Source: Asaia bogorensis
Lineage (GTDB): Bacteria > Pseudomonadota > Alphaproteobacteria > Reyranellales > Reyranellaceae
Assembly: GCA_945905835.1 (NCBI GenBank)
Contig: CAMDQJ010000015.1
Location: forward strand, 1 to 46,722
Direction of reading: 5' to 3'
DNA length: 46,722 nucleotides
Of this stretch, positions 34,146 through 43,964 are shown in pieces. Within the stretch, counting starts at the first letter, position 1. Every line of letters begins with the position of its first letter. A program made the translations under genes and the position numbers. Under the pieces are notes generated by a model. That model was not told the DNA's origin. It searched no databases and was given only the letters and a program-made list of their open reading frames with translations.

Positions 34146-35174
34146 ATGGCGAAGCCGGCCACGAAGCCGAAGGTCGAATCACTTCCCGAGAAATCCAGGC
34201 CCGGCGACAACAGTGTGAGCGCTGAGCAGCTCAAGAAATACTATCGCGACATGCTGCTGATCCGCCGCTTCGAGGAGCGTGCCGGGCAGCTCTACGGCAT
34301 GGGACTGATCGGCGGCTTCTGCCATCTCTATATCGGCCAGGAAGCGGTGGTCGTCGGCATGCAGTCGGCGATCACGCCCCAGGATGCGGTGGTGACCTCG
34401 TATCGCGATCACGGCCATATACTCGCCGCCGGCATGGAAGCGCGCGGGGTTATGGCCGAGCTCACGGGGCGCAGCGGCGGATATTCCAAAGGCAAGGGCG
34501 GCTCGATGCACATGTTCAGCCGCGAGAAAAATTTTTATGGCGGCCACGGCATCGTCGGTGCCCAGGTGCCGATCGGCACCGGTCTCGCCTTCGCCCACAA
34601 GTACAACGGTACAAAGAACGTCTCGCTGACCTATTTCGGCGACGGCAGCGCCAACCAAGGCCAGGTCTACGAGGCCATGAACATGGCCGCCCTGTGGAAG
34701 CTGCCGGTGGTCTACATCATCGAGAACAACCGCTACGCCATGGGCACCTCGGTCGAGCGCTCCTCGGCAACCACCGAGCTTTACCGCCACGGTGACGCCT
34801 TCGGTATTCCCGGCGAGCGCATCGACGGCATGGACGTTCTCGCGGTGAAAGAAGCCGGCGACCGCGCGGTCGAGCATGCTCGCAGCGGGCAGGGGCCCTA
34901 TCTGCTGGAGATGCAGACCTACCGCTATCGCGGCCATTCCATGAGCGACCCGGCCAAGTACCGCAGCAAGGAAGAGGTCGACAAGTTCCGCAACGAGCGC
35001 GATCCGATCGACCATGTCCGCAAGCGCCTGATCGACGGCAAGATGACCGACGAGGCGGCACTCAAGGAAGTCGATGGCGAGATCCGCAAGATCGTCAACG
35101 ACGCCGTCGAATTCGCCCAGCACAGTCCCGAGCCCGATCCGTCGGAGCTGTGGACCGACATTCTGAAGGCCTGA
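34146..35174 (+). CDS. pdhA: Pyruvate dehydrogenase E1 component, alpha subunit
   Basis: A 342-residue thiamin-diphosphate-dependent subunit that decarboxylates pyruvate and, with PdhB, acetylates the lipoyl groups. The ThDP motif GDGSANQGQVYEAMNMAALW (about 162-181) ends at ENNRYAMGTS. Phosphorylation-loop-like YRYRGHSMSDPAKYR and the N-terminal RRFEERAGQLYGMGLIGGF are typical of the alpha2beta2 E1 found in alphaproteobacteria and mitochondria. The ATG is preceded by GAGGGG. pdhB follows after 3 bases. Confidence 0.96.
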   Translation: MAKPATKPKVESLPEKSRPGDNSVSAEQLKKYYRDMLLIRRFEERAGQLYGMGLIGGFCHLYIGQEAVVVGMQSAITPQDAVVTSYRDHGHILAAGMEARGVMAELTGRSGGYSKGKGGSMHMFSREKNFYGGHGIVGAQVPIGTGLAFAHKYNGTKNVSLTYFGDGSANQGQVYEAMNMAALWKLPVVYIIENNRYAMGTSVERSSATTELYRHGDAFGIPGERIDGMDVLAVKEAGDRAVEHARSGQGPYLLEMQTYRYRGHSMSDPAKYRSKEEVDKFRNERDPIDHVRKRLIDGKMTDEAALKEVDGEIRKIVNDAVEFAQHSPEPDPSELWTDILKA

Positions 35175-35177
35175 TCC

Positions 35178-36554
<1,377 letters not shown>

Positions 36555-36572
36555 CGCGCCGGAGACCACGCC

Positions 36573-37859
36573 ATGGCCATCAACATCCTGATGCCCGCGC
36601 TGTCGCCGACGATGACAGAGGGCAAGCTCGCCAAGTGGCACGTCAAGGTGGGCGATAACGTCAAGTCGGGCCAGGTGCTGTGCGAGATTGAGACCGACAA
36701 GGCGACGATGGAAGTCGAAGCCGTCGACGAAGGCAAGATCGGCCAGATCGTCGTGCCCGAAGGCACCGAAGGCGTGGCGGTGAACGCCGTCATCGCCGTG
36801 CTGCTGGAGGAGGGTGAGAAAGCGTCACCGGCTCCTGCGGCGGCCGCAACCGCTCCAGCTTCTGCAGCTGCGCCGAAAGTGGCCGCTCCGGCGCCGACGC
36901 CGGCCGCACCGGCAAAGCCCGCGGCGGCCCCAGCACCGACGCCTGCAGCCAAGCCATCGGGTGACCGCGTTTTCGCGACACCACTCGCGCGCCGCATCGC
37001 CGCCGACAAAGGGCTCGACCTCTCGAAGGTACCTGGTAGCGGACCGAATGGCCGCATCGTCAAGGCCGACGTCGAGGGCGCGAAGTCCGGTGCTGCGCCG
37101 GCTCCGACTCCGGCGGCAGCGCCCAGGGCGGCACCCGCGGCCCAGCCACAGCCGGTTTTCGCCGCGCCCGGCGATACGCGCGCGCCGCACACCGCCATCC
37201 GCAAGGTGATCGCGCGGCGCATGCTCGAGTCCAAGCAGCTCGTGCCGCATTTCTACCTGACCGGTGAATTCGAGATCGACGCGCTGCTGGCGGCGCGCCA
37301 GGCGATCAATGCGGTCGCCGAAAAGAAGAAGGGCGTGAAGGTTTCGGTCAACGACATGGTGATCAAGGCCTGCGCCAAGGCGCTGCGCGATCATCCCGAG
37401 TGCAATGCCTCGTGGACCGAGGACGAGATGATCCAGTACGGCGCGGTTGACATCTCCGTCGCCGTCGCCACCGACCGCGGCCTGATCACGCCGATCGTGC
37501 GGAATGCCGACATGAAGGGCCTGGCCCAGATCGCGTCCGAGATGAAGGACCTCGCGGCCCGCGCCAAGATCGGCAAGCTCAAGCTCGAGGAGTTCCAGGG
37601 CGGCGGCTTCACCATCTCCAACCTCGGCATGTTTGGCGTCACGAGCTTTGCCGCCATCATCAATCCACCTCAGGCGATGATCCTGGCGGTCGGCGTCGGC
37701 GAGGAGCGCGTGGTCGCGCGCAAGGGCGAGATGGTCATCCGCAGCATGATGAATTGCACGCTGGCGGTCGATCATCGCGTCGTCGACGGCGCCATGGGTG
37801 CGCAGTATCTCCAGACGCTGCGCGGCTATATCGAGCAACCCGCGTCGATGCTGGTCTAG
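36573..37859 (+). CDS. pdhC: Pyruvate dehydrogenase E2, dihydrolipoamide acetyltransferase
   Basis: A 428-residue core of the PDH complex. Domains in order: lipoyl domain (1-78, Lys43), Ala/Pro-rich linker, peripheral subunit-binding domain (about 130-168; [17 protein letters not shown] then GRIVKADVE), a second linker, and the catalytic acetyltransferase domain ending with the active-site [15 protein letters not shown]. It transfers acetyl groups from lipoamide to CoA. One lipoyl domain plus the one on PdhB gives two per E1/E2 pair. The gene starts 18 bases after pdhB with a GGAG site. Confidence 0.96.
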   Translation: MAINILMPALSPTMTEGKLAKWHVKVGDNVKSGQVLCEIETDKATMEVEAVDEGKIGQIVVPEGTEGVAVNAVIAVLLEEGEKASPAPAAAATAPASAAAPKVAAPAPTPAAPAKPAAAPAPTPAAKPSGDRVFATPLARRIAADKGLDLSKVPGSGPNGRIVKADVEGAKSGAAPAPTPAAAPRAAPAAQPQPVFAAPGDTRAPHTAIRKVIARRMLESKQLVPHFYLTGEFEIDALLAARQAINAVAEKKKGVKVSVNDMVIKACAKALRDHPECNASWTEDEMIQYGAVDISVAVATDRGLITPIVRNADMKGLAQIASEMKDLAARAKIGKLKLEEFQGGGFTISNLGMFGVTSFAAIINPPQAMILAVGVGEERVVARKGEMVIRSMMNCTLAVDHRVVDGAMGAQYLQTLRGYIEQPASMLV

Positions 37860-37868
37860 GAGACGGGC

Positions 37869-39269
37869 ATGGCCGAGACCAGTTTCGACATCATCATCGT
37901 GGGCGGCGGACCGGGCGGCTACGTCGCGGCGATCCGCGCCGCACAGCTCGGGATGAAAACCGCCGTCGTCGAGCGCGAGCACATGGGCGGCATCTGCCTC
38001 AACTGGGGCTGCATTCCGACCAAGGCGCTGCTGCGGACGTCGGAGGTCTACAACCTCTTCAAGCACGCCGAGGATTTCGGCCTGTCGGTGAAGGAGGTTT
38101 CGTTCGACCCGGCCAAGATCGTCGCTCGCTCGCGCAAGGTGGCGAGCCAGCTCAGCAACGGCGTCAAAGGCCTGATGAAGAAGAACAAGGTCACGGTGTT
38201 CGACGGCCACGCCAAGCTGGCGGGCAGCGGCAAGCTCGCGGTGGCACTGAACGACAAGAGCAATGTCACGCTCACCGCCAAGAACATCGTCCTCGCCACC
38301 GGTGCGCGCGCGCGCCAGCTTCCTGGCCTCGAGTCCGACGGCAAGTTGGTGTGGAGCTACAAGGAAGCGATGGTGCCGCCGGCGTTTCCGAAATCGCTGC
38401 TGGTCATCGGCTCGGGCGCCATCGGCATCGAGTTCGCGAGCTTCTATCGCACTATGGGAGCCGAAGTGACGGTCTGCGAAGTGCTCGACCGCATCCTGCC
38501 CGTCGAGGACGAGGAGGTCTCGGCTTTTGCCAAGCGCGCCTTCGAGAAGCAGGGCATGAAGATCCTGACGGGCGCCACGGTCAGCAACCTGAAGAAGGCG
38601 GCCGACAAGGTGACGGCCACGATCACCTCCGGCGGCAAGAGCCAGGAGATCACCGTCGACCGCGTCATCAGCGCTGTGGGAATCGTGGGTAACGTGGAAA
38701 ACCTCGGTCTTGAGGGCACCAAGGTGAAGGTCGAGAAGACCCACATCGTGATCGATCAGTGGGGCTTCACCGGCGAGCCCGGCGTCTATGCCATCGGCGA
38801 CGTCGCGGGTCCGCCCTGGCTCGCGCACAAGGCGATGCACGAGGGCGTGCTGGTCGTCGAGAAGATCGCCGGCGTCAAGGGCGTGCATGCCATGAACACG
38901 GCCAACATCCCGGGCTGCACCTATTGCCAACCCCAGGTCGCCAGCATCGGCATGACCGAGGCGGCCGCCAAGGCCAAAGGCCTGAATGTAAAGATTGGTA
39001 AATTTCCCTTCATCGGCAACGGCAAGGCGATCGCCCTTGGCGAGCCCGAGGGCTTCATCAAGACGATCTTCGACGCCAAGACCGGCGAGCTTTTGGGCGC
39101 CCATATGATCGGCGCCGAAGTCACCGAGCTGATCCAGGGCTACAGCGTCGCGCGTACGCTGGAGACCACCGAAGCCGAGTTGATGGCCACCGTGTTCCCG
39201 CATCCGACGCTGTCGGAAATGATGCACGAGTCGGTACTGGCGGCCTACGGCCGGACGCTCCATATCTAG
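37869..39269 (+). CDS. lpdA: Dihydrolipoyl dehydrogenase (E3 of PDH)
   Basis: A 466-residue flavoprotein that reoxidises dihydrolipoamide with NAD. The FAD motif is VGGGPGGYVAA (11-21), the redox disulfide is in GGICLNWGCIPTKALL (Cys43 and Cys48), the NAD Rossmann motif is VIGSGAIGIEFASFY and the C-terminal His-Glu pair lies in FPHPTLSEMMHE. The GGICLNWGCIPTK version is typical of E3s in alphaproteobacterial PDH operons. It starts 9 bases after pdhC with a GGAGA site and is the last intact pdh gene. Confidence 0.96.
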   Translation: MAETSFDIIIVGGGPGGYVAAIRAAQLGMKTAVVEREHMGGICLNWGCIPTKALLRTSEVYNLFKHAEDFGLSVKEVSFDPAKIVARSRKVASQLSNGVKGLMKKNKVTVFDGHAKLAGSGKLAVALNDKSNVTLTAKNIVLATGARARQLPGLESDGKLVWSYKEAMVPPAFPKSLLVIGSGAIGIEFASFYRTMGAEVTVCEVLDRILPVEDEEVSAFAKRAFEKQGMKILTGATVSNLKKAADKVTATITSGGKSQEITVDRVISAVGIVGNVENLGLEGTKVKVEKTHIVIDQWGFTGEPGVYAIGDVAGPPWLAHKAMHEGVLVVEKIAGVKGVHAMNTANIPGCTYCQPQVASIGMTEAAAKAKGLNVKIGKFPFIGNGKAIALGEPEGFIKTIFDAKTGELLGAHMIGAEVTELIQGYSVARTLETTEAELMATVFPHPTLSEMMHESVLAAYGRTLHI

Positions 39270-39275
39270 GGCGTC

Positions 39276-39769
39276 ATGCGCAGCGACGAAGAAATCCTCT
39301 CCTACATCCTGCGGGCCAGCAGGAGAAAGCCGAGCGCCAGCGCATCAAGGCCGAGCGTCGGGCCGAGGAGCACACGCCCACAAGCAGGTCTTCTTCCAGG
39401 CCTCGCGCGTCGTGCTGGTGAACGGCGTGCTGCCGACCATGGAGCGCTTGCAGCTTCTCTGCGAGCGCGGCAACCTGCGCGGCCCAGATCGTCGACACCG
39501 GCGCCTACTACCTGCCGGGATCGGCGCCCGCCGACATGATGTGCCGCTTCCAGATGCCGATCAGCAGCCGGCCGGTTATTGAGATGCCGCTTGCGGTGTC
39601 ATTCAAGGCGGTGTTTCCGGTCGGCATGGCGGTCTACTTCAGCGACGTCAATGTCGGCCAGGCCGAGGCCAAGGGCGAGGTTGAGGAGTACGACCTGGGC
39701 GAAGTCGGCGTCGATCTGGTCGAGGATCGTGTGCTGCAGGTGCTGGCCAACTACATGCACGAGTCCTGA
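39276..39769 (+). pseudogene. Frameshifted hypothetical gene between lpdA and lipA
   Basis: A single protein can be pieced together only by changing frame three times. MRSDEEILSYILR starts at 39276; then QEKAERQRIKAERRAEEH (about 39320-39373, frame change 1); then HKQVFFQASRVVLVNG through to CERGNLR (from 39379, change 2); then AQIVDTGAYYLPGSAP and onward from 39482 (change 3) to the stop at 39767-39769. The C-terminal part alone (VLQVLANYMHES end) is an open 77-codon frame. The frames suggest a once-cotranscribed gene of about 165 codons. No family was recognised. Local sequencing error could also explain several shifts in so short a span. Confidence 0.6.
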
Positions 39770-39772
39770 GTC

Positions 39773-40732
39773 ATGGACGGGCCGCTGGAAAAACCCGTTC
39801 TGAGCCGCGCCGAGCGTCATCCCGAAAAGGCGCACCGGCCCGACAATCCGATCCGCCGCAAACCCGACTGGATCCGCGTGCGAGCGCCGAATTCGCCGGA
39901 ATACGCCGAGACCAAGCGCGTGATGCGCGAATTCGGCCTGTCGACCGTCTGCGAGGAGGCGGCCTGCCCGAACATCGGTGAGTGCTGGAAGCACAAGCAC
40001 GCCACCTTCATGATCATGGGCGAGGTCTGCACCCGCGCCTGCGCCTTCTGCAACGTCGCCACCGGCAAGCCCGGCGCACTCAATCCTCACGAGCCGGCCA
40101 ACATCGCCGAAGCGGTCGGCAAGCTGGCGTTGGGCCACGTCGTCGTGACGTCGGTCGACCGCGACGATCTTCTAGATGGCGGGGCAGGGCATTTCGCCGA
40201 CGTGATCGGCGCCCTACGCAAGTCGGCGCCGACCACGACAGTCGAAGTCCTGACGCCGGACTTCCTGCGCAAGGACGGCGCGATCGAAACCGTGGTCGCA
40301 GCGCGGCCTGACGTCTTCAACCACAATCTCGAAACGGTGCCGCGGCTCTATCCGACGATCCGGCCCGGCGCGCGCTACTTCACGTCGTTGCGCCTGCTGT
40401 CGCGCGTCAAAGAGATCGACGCCGCGATGTTCACAAAGTCCGGCCTGATGGTGGGTCTCGGCGAAACGCGCGAGGAGATTGCTCAGGTAATGGATGATCT
40501 GCGCGCCGCCGACGTCGATTTCCTGACTGTCGGCCAGTACCTGCAGCCGACGCCCAAGCACGCGCCGATCGGCCGCTTCTGGACGCCGGCCGAATTCGAC
40601 GAGCTGGCCTCGATCGCCCGCGCCAAGGGCTTCCTGATGGTCTCAGCCTCGCCGCTCACGCGCTCGAGCTATCACGCCGGCGAGGACTTCGCGCGCCTCA
40701 GGGCGGCACGCCGCGACAAGCTCGGGAGCTAG
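39773..40732 (+). CDS. lipA: Lipoyl synthase
   Basis: A 319-residue radical-SAM enzyme that inserts two sulfurs into octanoyl-E2 to form lipoyl groups. The auxiliary cluster motif is [12 protein letters not shown] (Cys60, 65, 71) and the radical-SAM cluster is CTRACAFC (Cys86, 90, 93). The C-terminal Ser needed for cluster binding is in [12 protein letters not shown]. It starts 4 bases after the preceding pseudogene. Its place after pdhABC-lpdA supports co-expression with two lipoylated PDH subunits. No lipB is in the window. Confidence 0.96.
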   Translation: MDGPLEKPVLSRAERHPEKAHRPDNPIRRKPDWIRVRAPNSPEYAETKRVMREFGLSTVCEEAACPNIGECWKHKHATFMIMGEVCTRACAFCNVATGKPGALNPHEPANIAEAVGKLALGHVVVTSVDRDDLLDGGAGHFADVIGALRKSAPTTTVEVLTPDFLRKDGAIETVVAARPDVFNHNLETVPRLYPTIRPGARYFTSLRLLSRVKEIDAAMFTKSGLMVGLGETREEIAQVMDDLRAADVDFLTVGQYLQPTPKHAPIGRFWTPAEFDELASIARAKGFLMVSASPLTRSSYHAGEDFARLRAARRDKLGS

Positions 40733-40739
40733 CGTTGCC

Positions 40740-41222
40740 GTGACGCGTCACGGCGAGCGCCGGATCGTGGCCTATCTGCCCCAGCAGCTCTTCGCCCTGG
40801 TGGCCGATGTCGAGCGCTACCCCGAATTCCTGCCGTGGTGCCTGGCGGCGCGCGTGCGCAAGCGCGAGGGCAACATCGAGACCGACGAGCTGGTGATCGG
40901 CTTCGGCCCGTTCCACGAAAAATTCGTCTCGCGCGTCATCCTGGCGCCCGATCATGCCAGCGGCCCACGCATCGACACCGAGGGCATCGACGGTCCCTTC
41001 TGCAAGCTTACTAGCCGCTGGATTTTCCGTCCCCATCCCGCGGGAACGCAGATCGAGTTTGAGCTGGAGTTCGAATTCCGTTCGATTCTGCTCCAGCAGA
41101 CCTTGCGCATCCTGTTCGCCGAAGCGGTGAAACGGATGGTTTCGGCGTTCGAAGCGCGCGCTGCGGCGCTCTACGGCAAGCCTAGCGCTCCGCTAGCCGC
41201 GCCAGCATCGTCAACGCGGTGA
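40740..41222 (+). CDS. COQ10/RatA-type START-domain protein (ubiquinone-binding)
   Basis: A 160-residue SRPBCC/START-fold protein. The family pattern is VAYLPQQLFALVADVERYPE (about 10-29), FLPWCLAARV, then GPFCKLTSRWIFRP and the C-terminal helix AFEARAAALYGKP. Alphaproteobacterial and mitochondrial members (COQ10) bind ubiquinone and support respiration; RatA of E. coli is annotated as a ribosome-association toxin, a role that should not be assumed here. It starts with GTG at 40740, 7 bases after lipA. The last 41 bases overlap the end of the convergent cinA gene. Confidence 0.9.
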   Translation: MTRHGERRIVAYLPQQLFALVADVERYPEFLPWCLAARVRKREGNIETDELVIGFGPFHEKFVSRVILAPDHASGPRIDTEGIDGPFCKLTSRWIFRPHPAGTQIEFELEFEFRSILLQQTLRILFAEAVKRMVSAFEARAAALYGKPSAPLAAPASSTR

Positions 41223-41673
41223 TCGCCGACACGCGGCGGATGGCGTCACGGTCGCCCGGAAAGATGTGCTGCTCGGCGACGGGATCGGAGCCGGTGCGTA
41301 CCGCCGCGAAATGCACCAACCCGACTGGCTTGTCGGCCGAGCCGCCGCCGGGGCCGGCGATACCGGTGACCGAAACCGCGATGTCGGCGCCTGAGCGGGC
41401 GAGGGCGCCCGCCGCCATGGCGCGAGCTACCGGGTCGCTGACGGCGCCATGGCCGAGGATGGCATCCCATGGCACGCCCAGCATTTCGCGCTTGGCCTCA
41501 TTGGAATAGGTGACGAAGGCGCGCTCGACGACGTCGGAGGAACCGGCGATCGCCGTCAAGGCGGCCGCCACCAGCCCGCCGGTGCAGGACTCCGCCGTCA
41601 CGACCTTCAGGCCGTTCCTGCGGCACGACAGCAGCACGCGTTCGGCGGCTTCCCTTATTTCATGATCGAACAT
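41182..41673 (-). CDS. CinA-type nicotinamide-nucleotide amidohydrolase (PncC domain)
   Basis: A 163-residue stand-alone C-terminal CinA domain, which deamidates NMN to nicotinate mononucleotide in pyridine nucleotide recycling. Signature segments: VVTAESCTGGLVAAALTAIA (about 24-43), FVTYSNEAKREMLGV, GAVSDPVARAMAAGA and SVTGIAGPGGGSADKPVGLV. The N-terminal MoCF-like domain of full CinA is absent, as is common. The ATG at 41673 lies 14 bases inside the end of ispDF, so it is coupled to it. The 3' end overlaps the convergent COQ10-like gene by 41 bases. Confidence 0.92.
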   Translation of the reverse strand: MFDHEIREAAERVLLSCRRNGLKVVTAESCTGGLVAAALTAIAGSSDVVERAFVTYSNEAKREMLGVPWDAILGHGAVSDPVARAMAAGALARSGADIAVSVTGIAGPGGGSADKPVGLVHFAAVRTGSDPVAEQHIFPGDRDAIRRVSAITALTMLARLAER

Positions 41674-42832
41674 TTGGCAGTTCCACTGTGGCGACGGCGT
41701 TGGCGGCAATGCCCTCCCGACGACCGGTGAAGCCCAGACCTTCGGTGGTCGTGGCCTTGACGCTGACCCGACCTGGATCGACTCCTGCAATGCGCGCGAT
41801 GCTGGCGATCATGGCGTCGCGATGCGGGCCGATGCGCGGCGCTTCGCAGACCAGCGTGAGATCGAGATGAACGATGCGGCCGCCGCGTGCCGCGAGCAGC
41901 TCAACGGCGCGCTTGAGGAAGCGGTCGGACGAGACGCCACGCCACTGCGGGTCCGACGGCGGAAAATGCTTGCCGATGTCGCCGGCGCCGATCGCGCCCA
42001 GCACGGCATCGGTCAGCGCATGCAACGCTACGTCCGCATCAGAATGACCGGCAAGCGTATGGGTGTGTGCAATCGAAACGCCGCCCAGCATGACGGCCTT
42101 GCCCGGGCCGAAGCCGTGCACGTCGAAGCCGAATGCTGTCCGCGTTTCCATCGTCTCCACCCGCTGCAGATCTTCTGCTGTGGTTATTTTGCGGTTTTCC
42201 TCGCTGCCCGCCACCATGACGATCCGCAATCCGGCGCGCTCGGCCACCGCAGCATCGTCGGTCATCGCCGTGGCCTCCGACTCGGCGAGCCCTGACGCGG
42301 CGCGATGAGCTGCCAGCAGTCTGTCGAAGCGGAAGATTTGCGGCGTCTGGGCGCGCCATAGACGGGTGCGCGGCACCGTGGCCTCGATGGCACCGTCTTC
42401 GCCGGCGCGCTTTAGCGTGTCGGCGAGCGGGACGCCCAGCACCGCGCCGTCGACGCCGGTCGCCTGGGCGGCGGCGAGACAGGCCGCGATGTCGTCCGGT
42501 CGAATAAATGGACGGGCTGCGTCGTGGATGGCGACAAAGTCGGGTGGCACATGAGCGAGGGCTTCCAGGCCGTTCAGGACCGAGCGCTGGCGGGTGGCGC
42601 CGCCTTCGACGGGTGGATCGAGACCGAGACCGGCCACGGCGACCTCATAGGTGCTGCGGTCTTCCGTCGCGATGACCACCTGGATGGCCGCGACAGCAGG
42701 GGCCAATCGGAGGGCCTCTATAGTGCGCCTGAGAACCATCTGACTGCCCAAAACCGCGTATTGCTTGGGCAGAGGGCCCCCAAAGCGGGTTCCTCGGCCA
42801 GCGGCGACGATTAGAGCGGTGCAGGTGGTCAC
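41660..42832 (-). CDS. ispDF: Bifunctional IspD/IspF: MEP cytidylyltransferase and MECDP synthase
   Basis: A 390-residue fusion carrying out two steps of the non-mevalonate isoprenoid pathway. IspD domain (~1-225): ALIVAAGRGTRFGGPLPKQY nucleotide loop, IHDAARPFI and TPQIFRFD. IspF domain (~232-390): FGFDVHGFG metal motif, LAGHSDADVALHALTDAVLG and KATTTEGLGFTGRREGI. Fusion of the two enzymes is a known feature of alpha- and epsilonproteobacteria. It starts with GTG at 42832; the divergent dusB-ntrBC operon begins 129 bases away. cinA is coupled downstream. Confidence 0.96.
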   Translation of the reverse strand: MTTCTALIVAAGRGTRFGGPLPKQYAVLGSQMVLRRTIEALRLAPAVAAIQVVIATEDRSTYEVAVAGLGLDPPVEGGATRQRSVLNGLEALAHVPPDFVAIHDAARPFIRPDDIAACLAAAQATGVDGAVLGVPLADTLKRAGEDGAIEATVPRTRLWRAQTPQIFRFDRLLAAHRAASGLAESEATAMTDDAAVAERAGLRIVMVAGSEENRKITTAEDLQRVETMETRTAFGFDVHGFGPGKAVMLGGVSIAHTHTLAGHSDADVALHALTDAVLGAIGAGDIGKHFPPSDPQWRGVSSDRFLKRAVELLAARGGRIVHLDLTLVCEAPRIGPHRDAMIASIARIAGVDPGRVSVKATTTEGLGFTGRREGIAANAVATVELPNVRS

Positions 42833-42916
42833 AGGCTGTTGATAACATTGGGCCGCTTACGATGCACTTGAAGCGCTTGCCTGATTCCGCCGGACCGGCT
42901 ATTTCTCGCTCAATTA

Positions 42917-42931
42917 TTGTGCACTGCACAA
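42917..42931. promoter_or_regulatory. Perfect inverted repeat in the ispDF/dusB divergent region
   Basis: TTGTGCACTGCACAA is a 7-1-7 perfect inverted repeat centred at 42924, 31 bases before the dusB start. It contains TGCA half-sites like those of nitrogen regulator binding sites, but the spacing differs from the classical NtrC operator (half-sites five bases apart). It may be an autoregulatory site of the ntr operon or the site of another dimeric regulator. Confidence 0.45.
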
Positions 42932-42961
42932 GATGCTTAAAAACTAATCAGAGGCAAGAAC

Positions 42962-43963
42962 CTGACACCGCGCCTCAAATCCCTCGATATCGGCCCGGTC
43001 CGCATTGACGACCCTGTCATCCTGGCGCCGATGTCGGGAGTCACCGACATGCCCTTCCGCCGCATGGTGAAGCGGACGGGGGCAGGCCTCGTCGTGTCTG
43101 AAATGATCGCGTCAGTCGCCATGGTTCGCGAGAACCGGAAGACTTTGCTCATGGCCAAGAACTCCGCCGAGGAGTTTCCCATGGCTGTCCAGCTCGCTGG
43201 CTGCGAGCCTGAGGTGATGGCCGATGCCGCCAAGCTGAATGAAGACCGTGGTGCTGCGATCATCGACATCAATTTCGGTTGTCCGGTGAAGAAGGTCGTG
43301 AACGGCCACGCCGGCTCGTCGCTGATGCGCGATGAAGTCCATGCCGCGAAGATCCTCGAAGCCACGGCCAAGGCCGTGAAGCTGCCGGTGACGCTCAAGA
43401 TGCGTACCGGCTGGGACTCGACCAACCGCAATGCCCCCAATCTCGCTCGCATCGCCGAGGAGTGTGGCATCAAGATGCTCACCGTCCACGGTCGCACGCG
43501 CTGCCAGTTCTACGACGGCCGCGCCGACTGGGCATTCGTCCGCGAGGTCAAGGCTGCGACCAAACTACCGGTAATCGTCAACGGCGACATCACGACATTC
43601 GAGGAGGTCGACCAGGCGCTCGATCAGTCCGGCGCCGACGGCGTCATGATCGGGCGTGGCGCCTACGGCCGGCCGTGGTTCATCCAGCAAGTCGTGCACT
43701 ATCTGCGCACCGGCGAGCGCACGCCAGATCCGACACTCGCCGAGCAATACAACGCCGTCCGCGAGCACTACGAGTCGATGCTCGAGCATTACGGCATCGA
43801 GACCGGCTCGCGCATGGCCCGCAAGCATCTCGGCTGGTACTCCAAGGGTCTGGCATCGTCGGCCGAGTTTCGCGCCTCGGTGAACCGCGAGGCCGATCCG
43901 CAGCGCGTGCGCGACATGCTCGCCGCCTTCTTCCTGCCGGCACTCGAACGGCAGGCTGCCTGA
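42962..43963 (+). CDS. dusB: tRNA-dihydrouridine synthase, DusB type, with apparent CTG start
   Basis: A 333-residue FMN enzyme reducing uridines in tRNA; in alphaproteobacteria it precedes ntrBC. The barrel begins with VILAPMSGVTDMPFRRM, then INFGCPVKKVVNGHAGSSLM with the catalytic Cys, LKMRTGWDS, TVHGRTR and GVMIGRGAYGRPW. The first ATG (43031) lies in the middle of the first FMN-binding strand and would remove about 23 residues needed by the family. The frame upstream is open to a TAA at 42938 but contains no ATG, GTG or TTG. A CTG at 42962 sits 7 bases after GAGG (42951-42954), so it is taken as the start. The stop is 1 base before ntrB. Confidence 0.9.
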   Translation: MTPRLKSLDIGPVRIDDPVILAPMSGVTDMPFRRMVKRTGAGLVVSEMIASVAMVRENRKTLLMAKNSAEEFPMAVQLAGCEPEVMADAAKLNEDRGAAIIDINFGCPVKKVVNGHAGSSLMRDEVHAAKILEATAKAVKLPVTLKMRTGWDSTNRNAPNLARIAEECGIKMLTVHGRTRCQFYDGRADWAFVREVKAATKLPVIVNGDITTFEEVDQALDQSGADGVMIGRGAYGRPWFIQQVVHYLRTGERTPDPTLAEQYNAVREHYESMLEHYGIETGSRMARKHLGWYSKGLASSAEFRASVNREADPQRVRDMLAAFFLPALERQAA

Positions 43964-43964
43964 C

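Noticed and set aside
36825-39263. An 812-codon minus-strand open frame across pdhC and lpdA
   Set aside because: It is antisense to two clearly conserved genes and its translation is rich in His, Asp, Leu and Gly without domains. It is a shadow of GC-rich codon usage.
40740-41222. Toxin-antitoxin role for the RatA-like protein
   Set aside because: There is no antitoxin gene beside it, and alphaproteobacterial members of this START family fit the ubiquinone-binding COQ10 role better.
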